This document shows positions 1 to 8,773 of a stretch of 64,000 nucleotides of DNA, one piece after another. Numbering within the stretch: the stretch's first letter is position 1; each line of letters opens with the position of its first letter. The stretch is taken from assembly GCF_014280965.1 (NCBI RefSeq), contig NZ_JACODZ010000006.1, positions 310,001 through 374,000 of the forward strand. Reading direction: 5' to 3'. Origin of the DNA: Echinicola salinicaeni. Its GTDB lineage: Bacteria > Bacteroidota > Bacteroidia > Cytophagales > Cyclobacteriaceae. The notes under the pieces are model-generated. The model saw only the letters and a list, made by a program, of their open reading frames with translations. It was not told where the DNA came from and ran no database searches. A program made the position numbers and the translations under genes.

Positions 1-1479
1 GCAGATTATCAAGCAATGCGCATAACTGATCTTGATAACTCGGTTAGCCCTGCTATAACTTTTAATCCCCTTCCTCATAGCTTTTATCCGGATCAAGAGC
101 AATATGATTTTAATTGGGGGATTAAAAATGCTGAATTACCGGCAAAGGAAAATGATATCGCTTTTATGACCGCTGCGGACTTATCCACATTGATCAGGAA
201 TCAAAAAATTACTTCAGAAAGCTTGACAAAGCTTTATTTGGAGCGGCTAAAGACATATAGTGACACCTTGGAATGTCTTATCCTCTTACTGGAAGAGGAA
301 GCGCTGAATAAGGCCAAAATGATGGATGAGGAAATCAAACAAGGGAAATATAGAGGCCCGCTTCATGGAATACCTTATGGTATTAAGGATCTGTTCGCTG
401 TAAAGGGAACCAAAACCACGTGGGGAGCAATGCCCTATAAGGACCAGGAAATTGATGTGACGGCTACTGTTGTAGATAAGTTGGATGAGGCAGGGGCCGT
501 TTTGGTTGCCAAGTTTACTTTAGGGGCATTGGCCATGGGGGATGTTTGGTATGGTGGGAAAACCAGGAATCCTTGGAATTTGAAACAGGGATCTTCTGGC
601 TCTTCTGCAGGGTCTGCTTCAGCCGTGGGTGCCGGTCTTGTCCCCTTTGCTTTGGGTACAGAAACCTATGGAAGTATTGTTTCTCCATCTACCAGAAATG
701 GAGTGACAGGTTTAAGGCCTACTTTTGGAAGAGTTAGTCGATATGGAGCGATGGCATTGAGTTGGAGCATGGATAAAATAGGGCCAATTTCCAGGTCTGC
801 TGTGGATAATGGAATAATTTTGTCAGTTTTAAATGGTGTTGATGCTAAAGATAAGAGTACGATTCCGGCGGCATTTAATTATGATGCGGATAATAAACTT
901 AGTGATTTAAAAGTAGGCTATTTCAAAGATTTATTCGATACTGAAAAGGCAGGGGGGTCAAGTGATATGGCTGTGCTGGAAGTGATGAGGGAAAATGGTA
1001 TTCACTTAACTCCTTTGGAATTAAAGACTGATATTCCAGTGAGCAGCATGATTATTATGTTGATGGCAGAAGGAGCGGCTGCCTTTGATCAAATGACCAG
1101 ATCCGGAAAAGATGATCTTTTGGTATCTCAAAACAAGAATGCTTGGCCTAATCTATTTCGGGCTTCACGTTTTATCCCTGCAGTGGAGTATATACAGGCC
1201 AGTCGCCTCAGGGCCTTATTAGTAGAGGAAATGCATTCACTTTTCAAAGATTATGATGTAATCATTAGTCCTTCCTTTGCGGGAAACCAATTGTTGATCA
1301 CTAACCTGACGGGGCATCCTGCACTTTGCTTGCCCAATGGCTTTAATGAATCAGGTAGTCCTACTTCCATCACCTTTCTGGCAAACTTATATGAGGAGGA
1401 AAAATTGATCATGTTGGGAAGAATGTATCAGGAAGCAACCGAATGGGATGAAAGGAGGCCGCCTTTATTTGACCAATAA
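1..1479 (+). CDS. Amidase signature family hydrolase (5' end outside window)
   Basis: Amidase signature enzyme, hydrolysing an amide bond; substrate unknown. The reading frame is open from base 1, so the Met at base 16 is probably internal and the gene starts upstream. Counting from that Met, the Ser-cisSer-Lys triad is visible: Lys124 in GIKDLF, cis-Ser196 in the Gly/Ser-rich stretch GSSGSSAGS, and nucleophile Ser220 in ETYGS. The C-terminal part (FAGNQLLITNLTGHPALCLP) fits the family. It may be a generic amidase rather than GatA, since no gatB/gatC is nearby. It converges on the LytTR regulator gene with a 16-bp gap and no obvious terminator. Confidence 0.88.
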   Translation, partial: ADYQAMRITDLDNSVSPAITFNPLPHSFYPDQEQYDFNWGIKNAELPAKENDIAFMTAADLSTLIRNQKITSESLTKLYLERLKTYSDTLECLILLLEEEALNKAKMMDEEIKQGKYRGPLHGIPYGIKDLFAVKGTKTTWGAMPYKDQEIDVTATVVDKLDEAGAVLVAKFTLGALAMGDVWYGGKTRNPWNLKQGSSGSSAGSASAVGAGLVPFALGTETYGSIVSPSTRNGVTGLRPTFGRVSRYGAMALSWSMDKIGPISRSAVDNGIILSVLNGVDAKDKSTIPAAFNYDADNKLSDLKVGYFKDLFDTEKAGGSSDMAVLEVMRENGIHLTPLELKTDIPVSSMIIMLMAEGAAAFDQMTRSGKDDLLVSQNKNAWPNLFRASRFIPAVEYIQASRLRALLVEEMHSLFKDYDVIISPSFAGNQLLITNLTGHPALCLPNGFNESGSPTSITFLANLYEEEKLIMLGRMYQEATEWDERRPPLFDQ

Positions 1480-1495
1480 TTGTTCTCTTGTTTAA

Positions 1496-2188
1496 TTATG
1501 CTTTAATGCTATTAAGAAATTCGGCTTTATAGGTTTGGCCGATTGGGATGGTGGTATTATTGATATGGACCATATTACCTTCTATATGGTCCAGCTTATT
1601 AATGGCTATGGCATAGGATTTATGTATCCTGATGAAATCACTTTCAGGGAGTTGTCCCAAAAGGCCTTGGAAGGTATCGTGAACCAAAATGGACTTATCC
1701 ACACAGTTTACTTTTATATAATCCCCGAAGGCCTCTAGGTAAAAAATATCATCGATATCCACACGGTATAGTTTTTTATCGGCTTTTAGGACTATATGTT
1801 TTGGTTCCTTATTCAGTTTGGATGAACCAGTATTTACCTTGTTGAGTACTTTTTGTACTGCTTTGAGGAAACGCTCAAAGGGGAATGGTTTCAGTAAATA
1901 GTCCACAGCATCCAACTCAAATCCCTCAATGGCATATTGTGGATAAGCCGTTGTGAAGATCACATAGGGAGCTTTTGTAAGCGACTTATAAAAATCCAAG
2001 CCGGAGATTTTCGGCATGTTGATATCTAGGAATATTAACTGCACCTCTTTAGTGTTGATAATTTCCAATGCCTCCAAAGCATGTCTACAACTCGCAATAA
2101 GATTAAGAGAGGAACATTCCGCAATATACTTTTCCAATAAGTCCCTGGATGTGGGTTCGTCTTCAACAATGATGCAGTTAATCTTCAT
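1496..2188 (-). CDS. LytTR family response regulator
   Basis: Cytoplasmic two-component response regulator of 230 aa. The receiver domain spans about residues 1-118, with acidic pair Asp10/Glu11, phospho-acceptor Asp55 in LIFLDINMP, Thr79/80 and Lys100 in the YLLKPF motif, so it should be phosphorylatable. A LytTR DNA-binding domain fills residues about 130-228 (FYLEAFGDYIKV, FIRIHKSYAI). Its start overlaps the end of the upstream kinase gene by 11 bp, so the two are translationally coupled and certainly a cognate pair. Target genes are not evident; the lipoprotein gene ahead of the kinase is one candidate. Confidence 0.93.
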   Translation of the reverse strand: MKINCIIVEDEPTSRDLLEKYIAECSSLNLIASCRHALEALEIINTKEVQLIFLDINMPKISGLDFYKSLTKAPYVIFTTAYPQYAIEGFELDAVDYLLKPFPFERFLKAVQKVLNKVNTGSSKLNKEPKHIVLKADKKLYRVDIDDIFYLEAFGDYIKVNCVDKSILVHDTFQGLLGQLPESDFIRIHKSYAIAINKLDHIEGNMVHINNTTIPIGQTYKAEFLNSIKA

Positions 2189-3230
2189 GGCTTAGTTTTA
2201 GGCTAACTTTAAATTTATGTTCGTCTTTTGATATTTGGAAAAGGTGCTTTTCCGGAAAAAGCAGGGCCAATCTGTTTTGGATATTGGCCAATCCAACACC
2301 ATGGTCTGTCTGTTTGATGTCTCTTGCTTCTGGAAGATTGTTTTCAATTTCAAAGTCAAGCTTACGCTTGTCTGCATTGATCTGGATATCGATGAAGGTA
2401 TTGTCCAAATCCCCTTTGATACCATGTTTATAACTGTTTTCTACCAATGGAATCAATAGCATAGGAGGAATGTGGATATCTTCTTTTATATATTTGGTGA
2501 GCTTTACCTTAGCCGTATTTTCGGTCCTATAGTTTTGTAGGCTGATATAATTGTTGATTTGCTCCAGTTCTGCAGATAAAGGGATGCTGTCCTTATTGGA
2601 ATCATAGATCACGTAGCGTAATAAGTCCGATAATTTGATGATTACTTCAGGTGTTTCTTCCGCCTTGTCCAAAGCGAGGGTATAAAGCACGTTCAAAGTG
2701 TTAAAAAGAAAGTGTGGATTTACTTGTGAACGGAGGGCCTTGAGTTCAATAGCTGTTTTTTCTTTCTCCAGTTCACTGATTTCCTTTTGCGTTTTTAGTA
2801 ACTCAAACCATTCCTTGGAGAGTTTCATTAGGGTACTTGAAATAAGGAAGGCCAAGAAAAACTTAGCTAAATCCCAGAGGGTATAATAGGAGATAAAATA
2901 ATAACCTGGGAGAATATAGTCAATTAAATGGCCAAATAGGATGGCATTGAAGGCTACCCCAAGACTTAGCACTTGTATGACTCCAAGCGAATAAGCCAAG
3001 TATTTTCCTGTTCTGAGAAATCTAGGAATTAGGAATTGAAGATTGAGGTAAACAGGTAATGCCAGCGTCACCATAAATATCAAAGTATATATTCTGTCTA
3101 CCGGTAAGATCTTATTCGCATTGGAAAAAATATTGATCAGGATAAAATAGGAAACGGTCCAAAACAGCAAGTGGTTGAACATGCTGTTTTGGAGGATTGC
3201 GTATGCTTTGTTCTTTTTAGACTGTTTCAC
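2178..3230 (-). CDS. LytS/YehU-type sensor histidine kinase
   Basis: Membrane histidine kinase of 350 aa. Four hydrophobic helices lie at about 18-36, 48-68, 78-100 and 112-134, followed by a short coiled coil (about 140-165). The His_kinase (PF06580) segment has phospho-acceptor His173 in QVNPHFLFNTLN. The ATPase domain shows the N box LLIPLVENSYKHG and the G box GVGLANIQNRL. It has no periplasmic sensor domain, so the signal is probably sensed in the membrane. Its GTG start directly follows the TAA of the lipoprotein gene, and its end overlaps the regulator gene. Loss of a canonical ATG suggests coupled translation from upstream. Confidence 0.92.
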   Translation of the reverse strand: MKQSKKNKAYAILQNSMFNHLLFWTVSYFILINIFSNANKILPVDRIYTLIFMVTLALPVYLNLQFLIPRFLRTGKYLAYSLGVIQVLSLGVAFNAILFGHLIDYILPGYYFISYYTLWDLAKFFLAFLISSTLMKLSKEWFELLKTQKEISELEKEKTAIELKALRSQVNPHFLFNTLNVLYTLALDKAEETPEVIIKLSDLLRYVIYDSNKDSIPLSAELEQINNYISLQNYRTENTAKVKLTKYIKEDIHIPPMLLIPLVENSYKHGIKGDLDNTFIDIQINADKRKLDFEIENNLPEARDIKQTDHGVGLANIQNRLALLFPEKHLFQISKDEHKFKVSLKLSHED

Positions 3231-3851
3231 TTAGCCTTTGCGTTTTAGGATGGATTTTCCTTCAAATAGTTTAGGTTCATCCTCATACTTCAAGACAAAT
3301 TTTTGTAATTCATTTGGAGAAGCCGATAGTAATATTTCTCCTGAAATATTTTCGTGTGAGATTTTGACCCTATTTTGTTCGATCATTTTTTTTATATAGT
3401 CACCATCAAAATTCTGAATTATAAGTTCATTTTCTTTAATAACTACCTTCGCAAAAGTATGAACTGGATATATGTGCATTAGCCCGAATAAATTTTTGAA
3501 CTCTTGGTCCGGATATTCATTTGGGAAAAAATCTAAGTAGGTGGAATTACCAACCTTTACCAAAAAAAGGTCAAAGATCACTGTTTCCCCATCATCTGTA
3601 TGTTCCAATCGATAGAGTTTATCTGCACTATTGGATAATGAACTATCTTTAGAGTCGCGTGGATTAGATTTGCTGATTTTTAAGCCAAAATCATCGTCAC
3701 CTTCATTATTATCAACCCAAACTCCTTCTAATCTTTCATCTATTATCAATTCATTTTCTGTATACAAAGGATAGAGGCTGGGGACTACACATCCGTTGAC
3801 CAAAGCTATAATCAACAGCGATAGCAATGGGGTTCTTTTAAAAGTTTTCAT
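3231..3851 (-). CDS. Lipoprotein upstream of a LytS/LytTR pair
   Basis: Predicted lipoprotein of 206 aa with a basic n-region, hydrophobic core and lipobox LVNGC (Cys21). No domain was recognised. The mature part is acidic and beta-rich, with RLEGVWV near residue 40, a phrase common in envelope beta-barrel or lipocalin-like Bacteroidota proteins. The stop codon abuts the GTG start of the kinase gene, so the three genes form one unit. The lipoprotein could be an accessory sensor for the kinase or simply co-transcribed; this is inference. Confidence 0.75.
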   Translation of the reverse strand: MKTFKRTPLLSLLIIALVNGCVVPSLYPLYTENELIIDERLEGVWVDNNEGDDDFGLKISKSNPRDSKDSSLSNSADKLYRLEHTDDGETVIFDLFLVKVGNSTYLDFFPNEYPDQEFKNLFGLMHIYPVHTFAKVVIKENELIIQNFDGDYIKKMIEQNRVKISHENISGEILLSASPNELQKFVLKYEDEPKLFEGKSILKRKG

Positions 3852-4262
3852 AAAGTTTGAAGTTAAGATGAATAATGTTTTGAAGATAGGTGGATAGTAA
3901 AATTCCGAAAAATAATTTCGATGAACTGCTCCATTTTCCCGTTATCCTTAACACTCCACGGGTTTTGAATGAGATAATAATATTTCCCCAAATCCATATA
4001 AAGATGGTGAAAAGCGATTATAAATTTCTTTTACAAAAGCAATCTTAGCGTACATCTTAAAATTATTCGTGGGCTTCTCTTCAGAAATAAAATTAATGCA
4101 AAGTCAGTAAAGGTTTCCAAAGTCTTTATGAATAATACACAGCAAAAAACTATTTAGAAAAGGTATGTCATCCAGATAGATAATAGCCTAATTGGTATAT
4201 TATATGGTGATTTTTACTGGGAATTTAGTAAATTAACTAGCTGAGCTAAACATACTATATTT
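3852..4262. other. Divergent intergenic region
   Basis: About 410 bp between the lipoprotein/kinase unit (minus) and a membrane-protein gene (plus). It is AT-rich and only very short open frames are present. It must hold the promoters for both directions, but no clear TAnnTTTG/TTG pair or strong hairpin was picked out. No RNA gene was recognised. Confidence 0.5.
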
Positions 4263-4694
4263 ATGGAACAAACAATAAAAATTCCGACTTGGTATTGGGT
4301 AGTGGCCATAATTATGCTTTTATGGAATTTACTGGGCGTCAGTGCTTTTTTTATGCAGGTTGGTATGTCTGAAGAAGCCATGGCTGCCTTGCCTGAGACA
4401 GAAAGAGAACTATATGCTTCCTACCCGATTTGGGCAACCATTGCATATGCGGTTGCAGTTTTTGGCGGGGCTTTGGGATGTATCGGTCTACTTTTGAAAA
4501 AGAAATGGGCGAAAATGGTATTGATCATTTCATTGATCGGAATAATCATCCAGGTGTTTCATAGTTTGGCCATTTCCGAAGCAATGGATGTATATGGCCC
4601 CGGGGCGGCAGTTATGCCAACAATGATTATCGTATTGGCTATATTCTTAGTATGGCTATCCAACTTTAGCATCAAAAAGCATTGGCTTACCTGA
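4263..4694 (+). CDS. Small four-helix inner membrane protein
   Basis: Hypothetical membrane protein of 143 aa. Hydrophobic helices lie at about 10-32, 56-76, 82-102 and 115-135; a short acidic loop (residues 35-50, EEAMAALPETERELY) follows the first. Such proteins are conserved in marine Bacteroidota and are sometimes labelled sugar transporter, but nothing here supports transport. The start ATG is preceded by an A/T-rich leader. The GPP34-like gene begins 35 bp downstream on the same strand, so co-transcription is possible. Function unknown. Confidence 0.8.
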   Translation: MEQTIKIPTWYWVVAIIMLLWNLLGVSAFFMQVGMSEEAMAALPETERELYASYPIWATIAYAVAVFGGALGCIGLLLKKKWAKMVLIISLIGIIIQVFHSLAISEAMDVYGPGAAVMPTMIIVLAIFLVWLSNFSIKKHWLT

Positions 4695-4729
4695 GTGATT
4701 ACCCAAAATTTTGATTAATAATAAATACT

Positions 4730-5416
4730 ATGGACATAAGCATTGCAAAACAATTTTTATTGCTTGCCCAACATCCAGAAAAAGGAAGAATGCTGATTTC
4801 TGGTTTACATCTTCAATTTGGCTTGGCAGGAGCATTATTACTTCAGATGTCCATGGAGGACAAACTGAACCTTAAGGAAGAACTGGTATATATCAAAAAG
4901 GGAGCAATGTTCAATGATCCCCATTTAAGGGAAATCGCCGAAATGATCCAATCATCAAGAAAGCCAAGGAAGATGAAATATTGGATACAAAAGATAGGTC
5001 ATAAGGCTTCAAGGTGGAGATACCATTATTATAATCAAATGGCCAAAGGCAGATTGATAAAAGTGGAGAAAAAGAAGTTTTTGGGTTTAATTCCTTATAC
5101 TCAAACTTATTTACTCAATAGCCAAGTTAGAAATAAATTGATTCAGGACTTGAAAAGTGAAATTTTTAGAAAGAAGAATATTGCTCCAGAAAATATGGCG
5201 GTTCTAGGATTAGTGGAGGCCTGTAAATTGCATAATGTACTAAGTAAGGAAAAAAAACAATTGAAGAGCCTGAGAAAGGATTTAAAACAACTGGTTAAGG
5301 AAAGCCCTATTTCCGCTAACGTTGATGCAACCATTTCTCAGGTACAAGCTGCTATTATAACCACCATTGTTGCATCTACTGTTGCCACCAATGCAGCTAC
5401 TTCAGCAGCTGGATGA
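4730..5416 (+). CDS. GPP34 (GOLPH3-like) family protein
   Basis: Protein of 228 aa that fits the GPP34/GOLPH3 family (PF05719). The N-terminus (AKQFLLLAQHPEKGRML, then LQFGLAGALLLQMSMEDKL) and the later KGRLIKVEKKKFLGLIPYTQ segment are the typical GPP34 helices and beta-hairpin. In eukaryotes the family binds PI4P and glycosyltransferase tails at the Golgi; bacterial members have no firmly established role. The C-terminal 30 residues are Ala/Thr/Ser-rich and hydrophobic (about 200-228), possibly membrane-associating. A glycosyltransferase gene begins 38 bp downstream on the same strand, which fits a role in glycolipid or glycan synthesis. Confidence 0.8.
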   Translation: MDISIAKQFLLLAQHPEKGRMLISGLHLQFGLAGALLLQMSMEDKLNLKEELVYIKKGAMFNDPHLREIAEMIQSSRKPRKMKYWIQKIGHKASRWRYHYYNQMAKGRLIKVEKKKFLGLIPYTQTYLLNSQVRNKLIQDLKSEIFRKKNIAPENMAVLGLVEACKLHNVLSKEKKQLKSLRKDLKQLVKESPISANVDATISQVQAAIITTIVASTVATNAATSAAG

Positions 5417-5454
5417 ATTGAACTATTATATCTAATGATCTAGCTAAAGTTTTC

Positions 5455-6705
5455 ATGAAAATTTTGATTGTTTCCATTGGAACACGTGGGGATATGGAGC
5501 CTTTTTTGGCAGTTGGCCAATTGCTGAGAAAAAGAGGGCATCAGGTCATTGCTGTTTTTCCTGCGCAGTTTGAGGACTTGGTTAAGGCTGCAGGTTTGGA
5601 GTTTCGTTCGCTTGGCTCCGAATTTTTGGATATGTTGGAAACAGATGCTGGAAAGAGGGCATTGGGGACTGGTGGGCCATTTTGGAAGAAAATACCCGCT
5701 TTTATTCACCTGGCTTTCAAATATGGTGGGATCAATAAGCAGCTGATCATCCGTCAGGCCGAAATAGTGAAGAAAGAACAGCCAGATAGAATTATCAGGC
5801 ATGCCAAAGCGGTGTATCCAGTACTTTGGTCTTTGGACAATCATGGTAAAGTTATCCTCTTAAGTCCGATACCTTATATAGTTCATTTGGTAAAAGACCG
5901 GGCCCATATTGCTTTTGCAGGTAATTATGGTTTAACCATTAATCGAATTACCTACTGGATTGCGATGGGAGGCCTGACGCAGACTATTAAAAAAAGTGCC
6001 GCTTGGTTAAATAAGAAATGTTCAACGAGGGAAATTAGGAAGGCAGTTTTGGGGGCAAAAACCATCTATACCATTTCACCTCAAATTTTCGAAAGACCTG
6101 ATTATTGGCCTGAGAATGTAAAGGTACTAGGCTATCAAGAGCGAAAAAGCAGCTCTAGCTGGGAAATAGATACCCAATTAGATTCCTTTATAGAAAAGCA
6201 TGAAAAGGTCCTTTTTGTGACATTTGGAAGCATGGTAAATCCTTCTCCTAAGGAGAAAACAAGGGTTTTAATAGAAGTTATCCACAAATTGAAAATTCCA
6301 ACAGTTATCAACATCGCGGCAGGAGGTTTGATCATTCCTGAGTTATATGATCGCGATTTGGTTTATTTTGTAAATGATGTTCCCTATGACTGGATCTTAC
6401 CAAGAATGTATGCAATGGTTCACCATGGTGGTTCAGGCACTACTCATCTCTCACTCAAGCATGGCTGTGCCTCGATGATAATTCCACATATAATCGATCA
6501 ATATATGTGGAATGGTGTCTTAAGTGACCTGGGCGTAGGTCCAAAAGGAATGGATATAGGGGATTTTAAACTGAAACAATTAGAAATCAAGCTCAACGAT
6601 TTATGGGGAAATCCTTCTTATAAAAAGCGCGCAAAGGAGATTTCCATAAAGATGGCCATGGAGGATTTTGATGAGGAAATTATTCAAACCATTGTCGATG
6701 ATTGA
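5455..6705 (+). CDS. GT1-type glycosyltransferase (UDP-glycosyltransferase/MGT-like)
   Basis: GT-B fold glycosyltransferase of 416 aa related to sterol glucosyltransferases and macrolide glycosyltransferases. The N-terminus MKILIVSIGTRGDMEPFLAV is the standard acceptor-domain start, with GDMEP holding the usual catalytic region. The C-terminal donor domain has FVTFGSMVNP, a VPYDWILP segment and the UGT signature HHGGSGTTH about residue 322. A lipid-like acceptor is likely by family, but the acceptor and sugar are not shown by sequence. No signal peptide, so it acts in the cytoplasm or at the inner leaflet. It follows the GPP34-like gene by 38 bp. Confidence 0.88.
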   Translation: MKILIVSIGTRGDMEPFLAVGQLLRKRGHQVIAVFPAQFEDLVKAAGLEFRSLGSEFLDMLETDAGKRALGTGGPFWKKIPAFIHLAFKYGGINKQLIIRQAEIVKKEQPDRIIRHAKAVYPVLWSLDNHGKVILLSPIPYIVHLVKDRAHIAFAGNYGLTINRITYWIAMGGLTQTIKKSAAWLNKKCSTREIRKAVLGAKTIYTISPQIFERPDYWPENVKVLGYQERKSSSSWEIDTQLDSFIEKHEKVLFVTFGSMVNPSPKEKTRVLIEVIHKLKIPTVINIAAGGLIIPELYDRDLVYFVNDVPYDWILPRMYAMVHHGGSGTTHLSLKHGCASMIIPHIIDQYMWNGVLSDLGVGPKGMDIGDFKLKQLEIKLNDLWGNPSYKKRAKEISIKMAMEDFDEEIIQTIVDD

Positions 6706-7146
6706 TAGAATATGGACTTTTTGGTAATTAGTATAGAAAAGGGTTGATAGGGTAATTATTGTTGAGTATGAAAGTTTGTGAGTATGATGCTTATCAAAAT
6801 TAAACTATATAGAATGTTAATTTTAATTAAATATGTCGCTTAATTATGATGATTTTCATCATATAAGTTCCAAAAGAAATCCATTGATAAACCTATAACT
6901 TTTTATAAGTAGGCAAGAATTAAATTCATTAAATAGGCGATTAAAGACATAAAACTGTGATTTTTGCTATGAGTTTTCTATTATACCTAAGGTAGGTGTT
7001 GGTTAAGTAATTACAGAAAATGTTTATTTTACCATTAAAAGAAAAACGCTTCGGTTGTATTGAAAATCCCCTTTTAAGCTATATTTTTCGTATTATTAAG
7101 AAAAGTATCGAGTTTTTATTGAACTCATGTAGTGTTAAAAGTGAAT
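6706..7146 (+). promoter_or_regulatory. Upstream region of LuxR-type gene with inverted repeat
   Basis: About 440 bp without a credible gene. At 6845-6863 there is a perfect 8-bp inverted repeat around a 3-nt centre (TATGATGA ... TCATCATA), of a kind that could be an operator. The rest is AT-rich; the short open frame in 7020-7208 overlaps the LuxR gene in another frame and was not accepted. The region probably carries the promoter of the 7147 gene. Confidence 0.45.
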
Positions 7147-7944
7147 ATGAGTACTGGGATTACACATTTGGTCGATTTATGGAAAGAGGGTTATTCCAAT
7201 CATATTGAAAAGTACAAACCTTATCAGGCTATTGAGCAATTGAAGCATATAGCCGCCTTATTTTGTCCGGGGGAGTTTTTCTATTTTATATTGAATATGC
7301 ATAATCTGGAGCTGGAATATGTTCATCCAGGTGTACAGCAATTTATTGATATAGACCCAGAAGAGGCGACCATAGAGAGTTTACTTAGCTCTATTGACCC
7401 TGATGATGTGCCTTCTGTTAAGGCCAAGGAGTTGGTACTTAAGCAGTTTATGGAAAATGCGGTTCCTCCAGAAGAATTGCCTTCCTATAAAATGCTTTAT
7501 ATGTATCGCATCAAGGATAAATGTGGGAAATATAGGACCATGTTACTTCAAGTAAATGTGCTATCGGTTTCGGATAAAGGGACGATTGAGCATGTATTAA
7601 GTGTTCATACTGATATTTCTTTTATGGGGGTTCAGAAGACAGAGACGGTATCCTTTGTTCATCTTAATGGTGGAAAGTCCTTCTATGATGTAAATCTTGA
7701 TTTGGATAATTTGGTTTTCGAGGAGGATTTTGACAAAAGCGATGGGGTGAGCAAGCAGTTGACCAAAAGAGAGGTAGAAATCGTACAGTTGTCTTCCAAG
7801 GGCTATTCGGTCAATAAGATTGCTTGTAGCTTGAATATTTCTGAACTGACGGTACGAACCCATCGAAAAAACATGCTTAAAAAAACCAAATATTCATCTA
7901 TGCGGAAGTTGGTGACCAAATGTTTGATGGAGGGGATTATCTAA
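7147..7944 (+). CDS. LuxR-type transcriptional regulator with PAS-like N-terminus
   Basis: Regulator of about 265 aa. A LuxR-type helix-turn-helix fills the last 65 residues: LTKREVEIVQLSSKGYSVNK, then an NISELTVRTHRKNMLKK recognition segment. The first about 170 residues look like a PAS fold (YVHPGVQQFIDIDPEEATIESLLSSIDPDD, later MLLQVNVLSVSDKGTIEHVLSVHTDIS), common in Bacteroidota PAS-LuxR proteins, so it probably senses a small molecule or partner. The ATG at 7147 was preferred over GTG at 7132 because it gives a normal length and an A-rich leader. Targets unknown. Confidence 0.85.
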   Translation: MSTGITHLVDLWKEGYSNHIEKYKPYQAIEQLKHIAALFCPGEFFYFILNMHNLELEYVHPGVQQFIDIDPEEATIESLLSSIDPDDVPSVKAKELVLKQFMENAVPPEELPSYKMLYMYRIKDKCGKYRTMLLQVNVLSVSDKGTIEHVLSVHTDISFMGVQKTETVSFVHLNGGKSFYDVNLDLDNLVFEEDFDKSDGVSKQLTKREVEIVQLSSKGYSVNKIACSLNISELTVRTHRKNMLKKTKYSSMRKLVTKCLMEGII

Positions 7945-8062
7945 ACTTTGTAGTATTTTCATTTTGAAACGTATCCTTAAAACCATCCCGTTATAGCATT
8001 GGGACTGGAAATTTTTTATTTTAGGTAGATGGATTGAAGGCTTTTGCTTTTTCTATAAATCT

Positions 8063-8734
8063 ATGAAGAAACTCTTGTCCATCTTGGGAAATTGGAAGTA
8101 TGAACTATTGCTATATGCTTTGGTTCAGCACCTCTATATTTCTGTTTTTTTTAAAGATATGGATTTTTATATCCATACTATTTGGCCTTTCAATATGATA
8201 TTTTTAGGACTGGCCAGTGTTGGGGTATTTATGGGCAAGGGAAAATGGTTGATTTGGATAAAGAACTTTCTCCTATTATTGGTGATTTTTCTGCCTATTT
8301 TTCAGGCGCTAAAGCACAATGCGGCTGTTTACTTACAGGTTTCCAGCTTGGTGTATATGGGCTTTTTTCTCATCATATTTGGTGAGGTTATTAAGTTTTT
8401 ATTAAAGCCCAAGTATATCAATTTGGATTTATTGATAGCTGCAGGCTGTGGATATTTTCTGCTGATTGAAATTTGCGCCTTTATGCTTCAGTTTTTGTTT
8501 TATAATGACCCCTCCTCAATTGGCAATATTGACATGAGCAGTGTTCCCAATACTTTTGTAGATATGGTATATTATGCTTCTATCATTCAGACGAGTATAG
8601 GATTTGGAGATATCACTCCCCTTTCCCATACGACCAAGATGGCGACATCTTTTTTTGGCGTAATGGGACAACTATATAATGTGGTACTTGTAGGTATTCT
8701 GATCAGTAAATTCTCTAATCATGGAAAAAATTAA
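8063..8734 (+). CDS. Two-pore-domain-like potassium channel protein
   Basis: Ion channel family protein of 223 aa (Ion_trans_2/PF07885). Hydrophobic helices lie at about 15-30, 40-58, 65-82, 90-113 and 122-146, with a pore loop holding the selectivity filter TSIGFGD (IGFGD at about 179-183) and a final helix at 195-216. The filter is close to the K+ channel TVGYGD, with Phe for Tyr as in several bacterial and plant channels. No regulatory RCK domain follows, so gating is not apparent. A 12-bp hairpin starts right after the stop codon. Confidence 0.85.
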   Translation: MKKLLSILGNWKYELLLYALVQHLYISVFFKDMDFYIHTIWPFNMIFLGLASVGVFMGKGKWLIWIKNFLLLLVIFLPIFQALKHNAAVYLQVSSLVYMGFFLIIFGEVIKFLLKPKYINLDLLIAAGCGYFLLIEICAFMLQFLFYNDPSSIGNIDMSSVPNTFVDMVYYASIIQTSIGFGDITPLSHTTKMATSFFGVMGQLYNVVLVGILISKFSNHGKN

Positions 8735-8735
8735 A

Positions 8736-8764
8736 GGGCTGCATCTTGACCTAAGATGCAGCCC
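8736..8764. terminator. Bidirectional hairpin between convergent genes
   Basis: Perfect 12-bp stem (left arm 8736-8747, right arm 8753-8764) with a 5-nt loop, between the channel stop codon and the convergent lipoprotein stop. On the minus strand the stem is followed by a T-rich run (complement of 8724-8735), so it best serves the lipoprotein gene, though it can act in both directions. Confidence 0.8.
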
Positions 8765-8773
8765 AAGAGTTTA

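Noticed and set aside
5440-5844. 134-codon open frame antisense to the GT1 gene start
   Set aside because: Shadow of the glycosyltransferase gene, with no domain and no leader.
7020-7208. A 62-codon open frame ahead of the LuxR-type gene
   Set aside because: It overlaps the real regulator gene in a different frame and has no recognisable protein pattern or leader.
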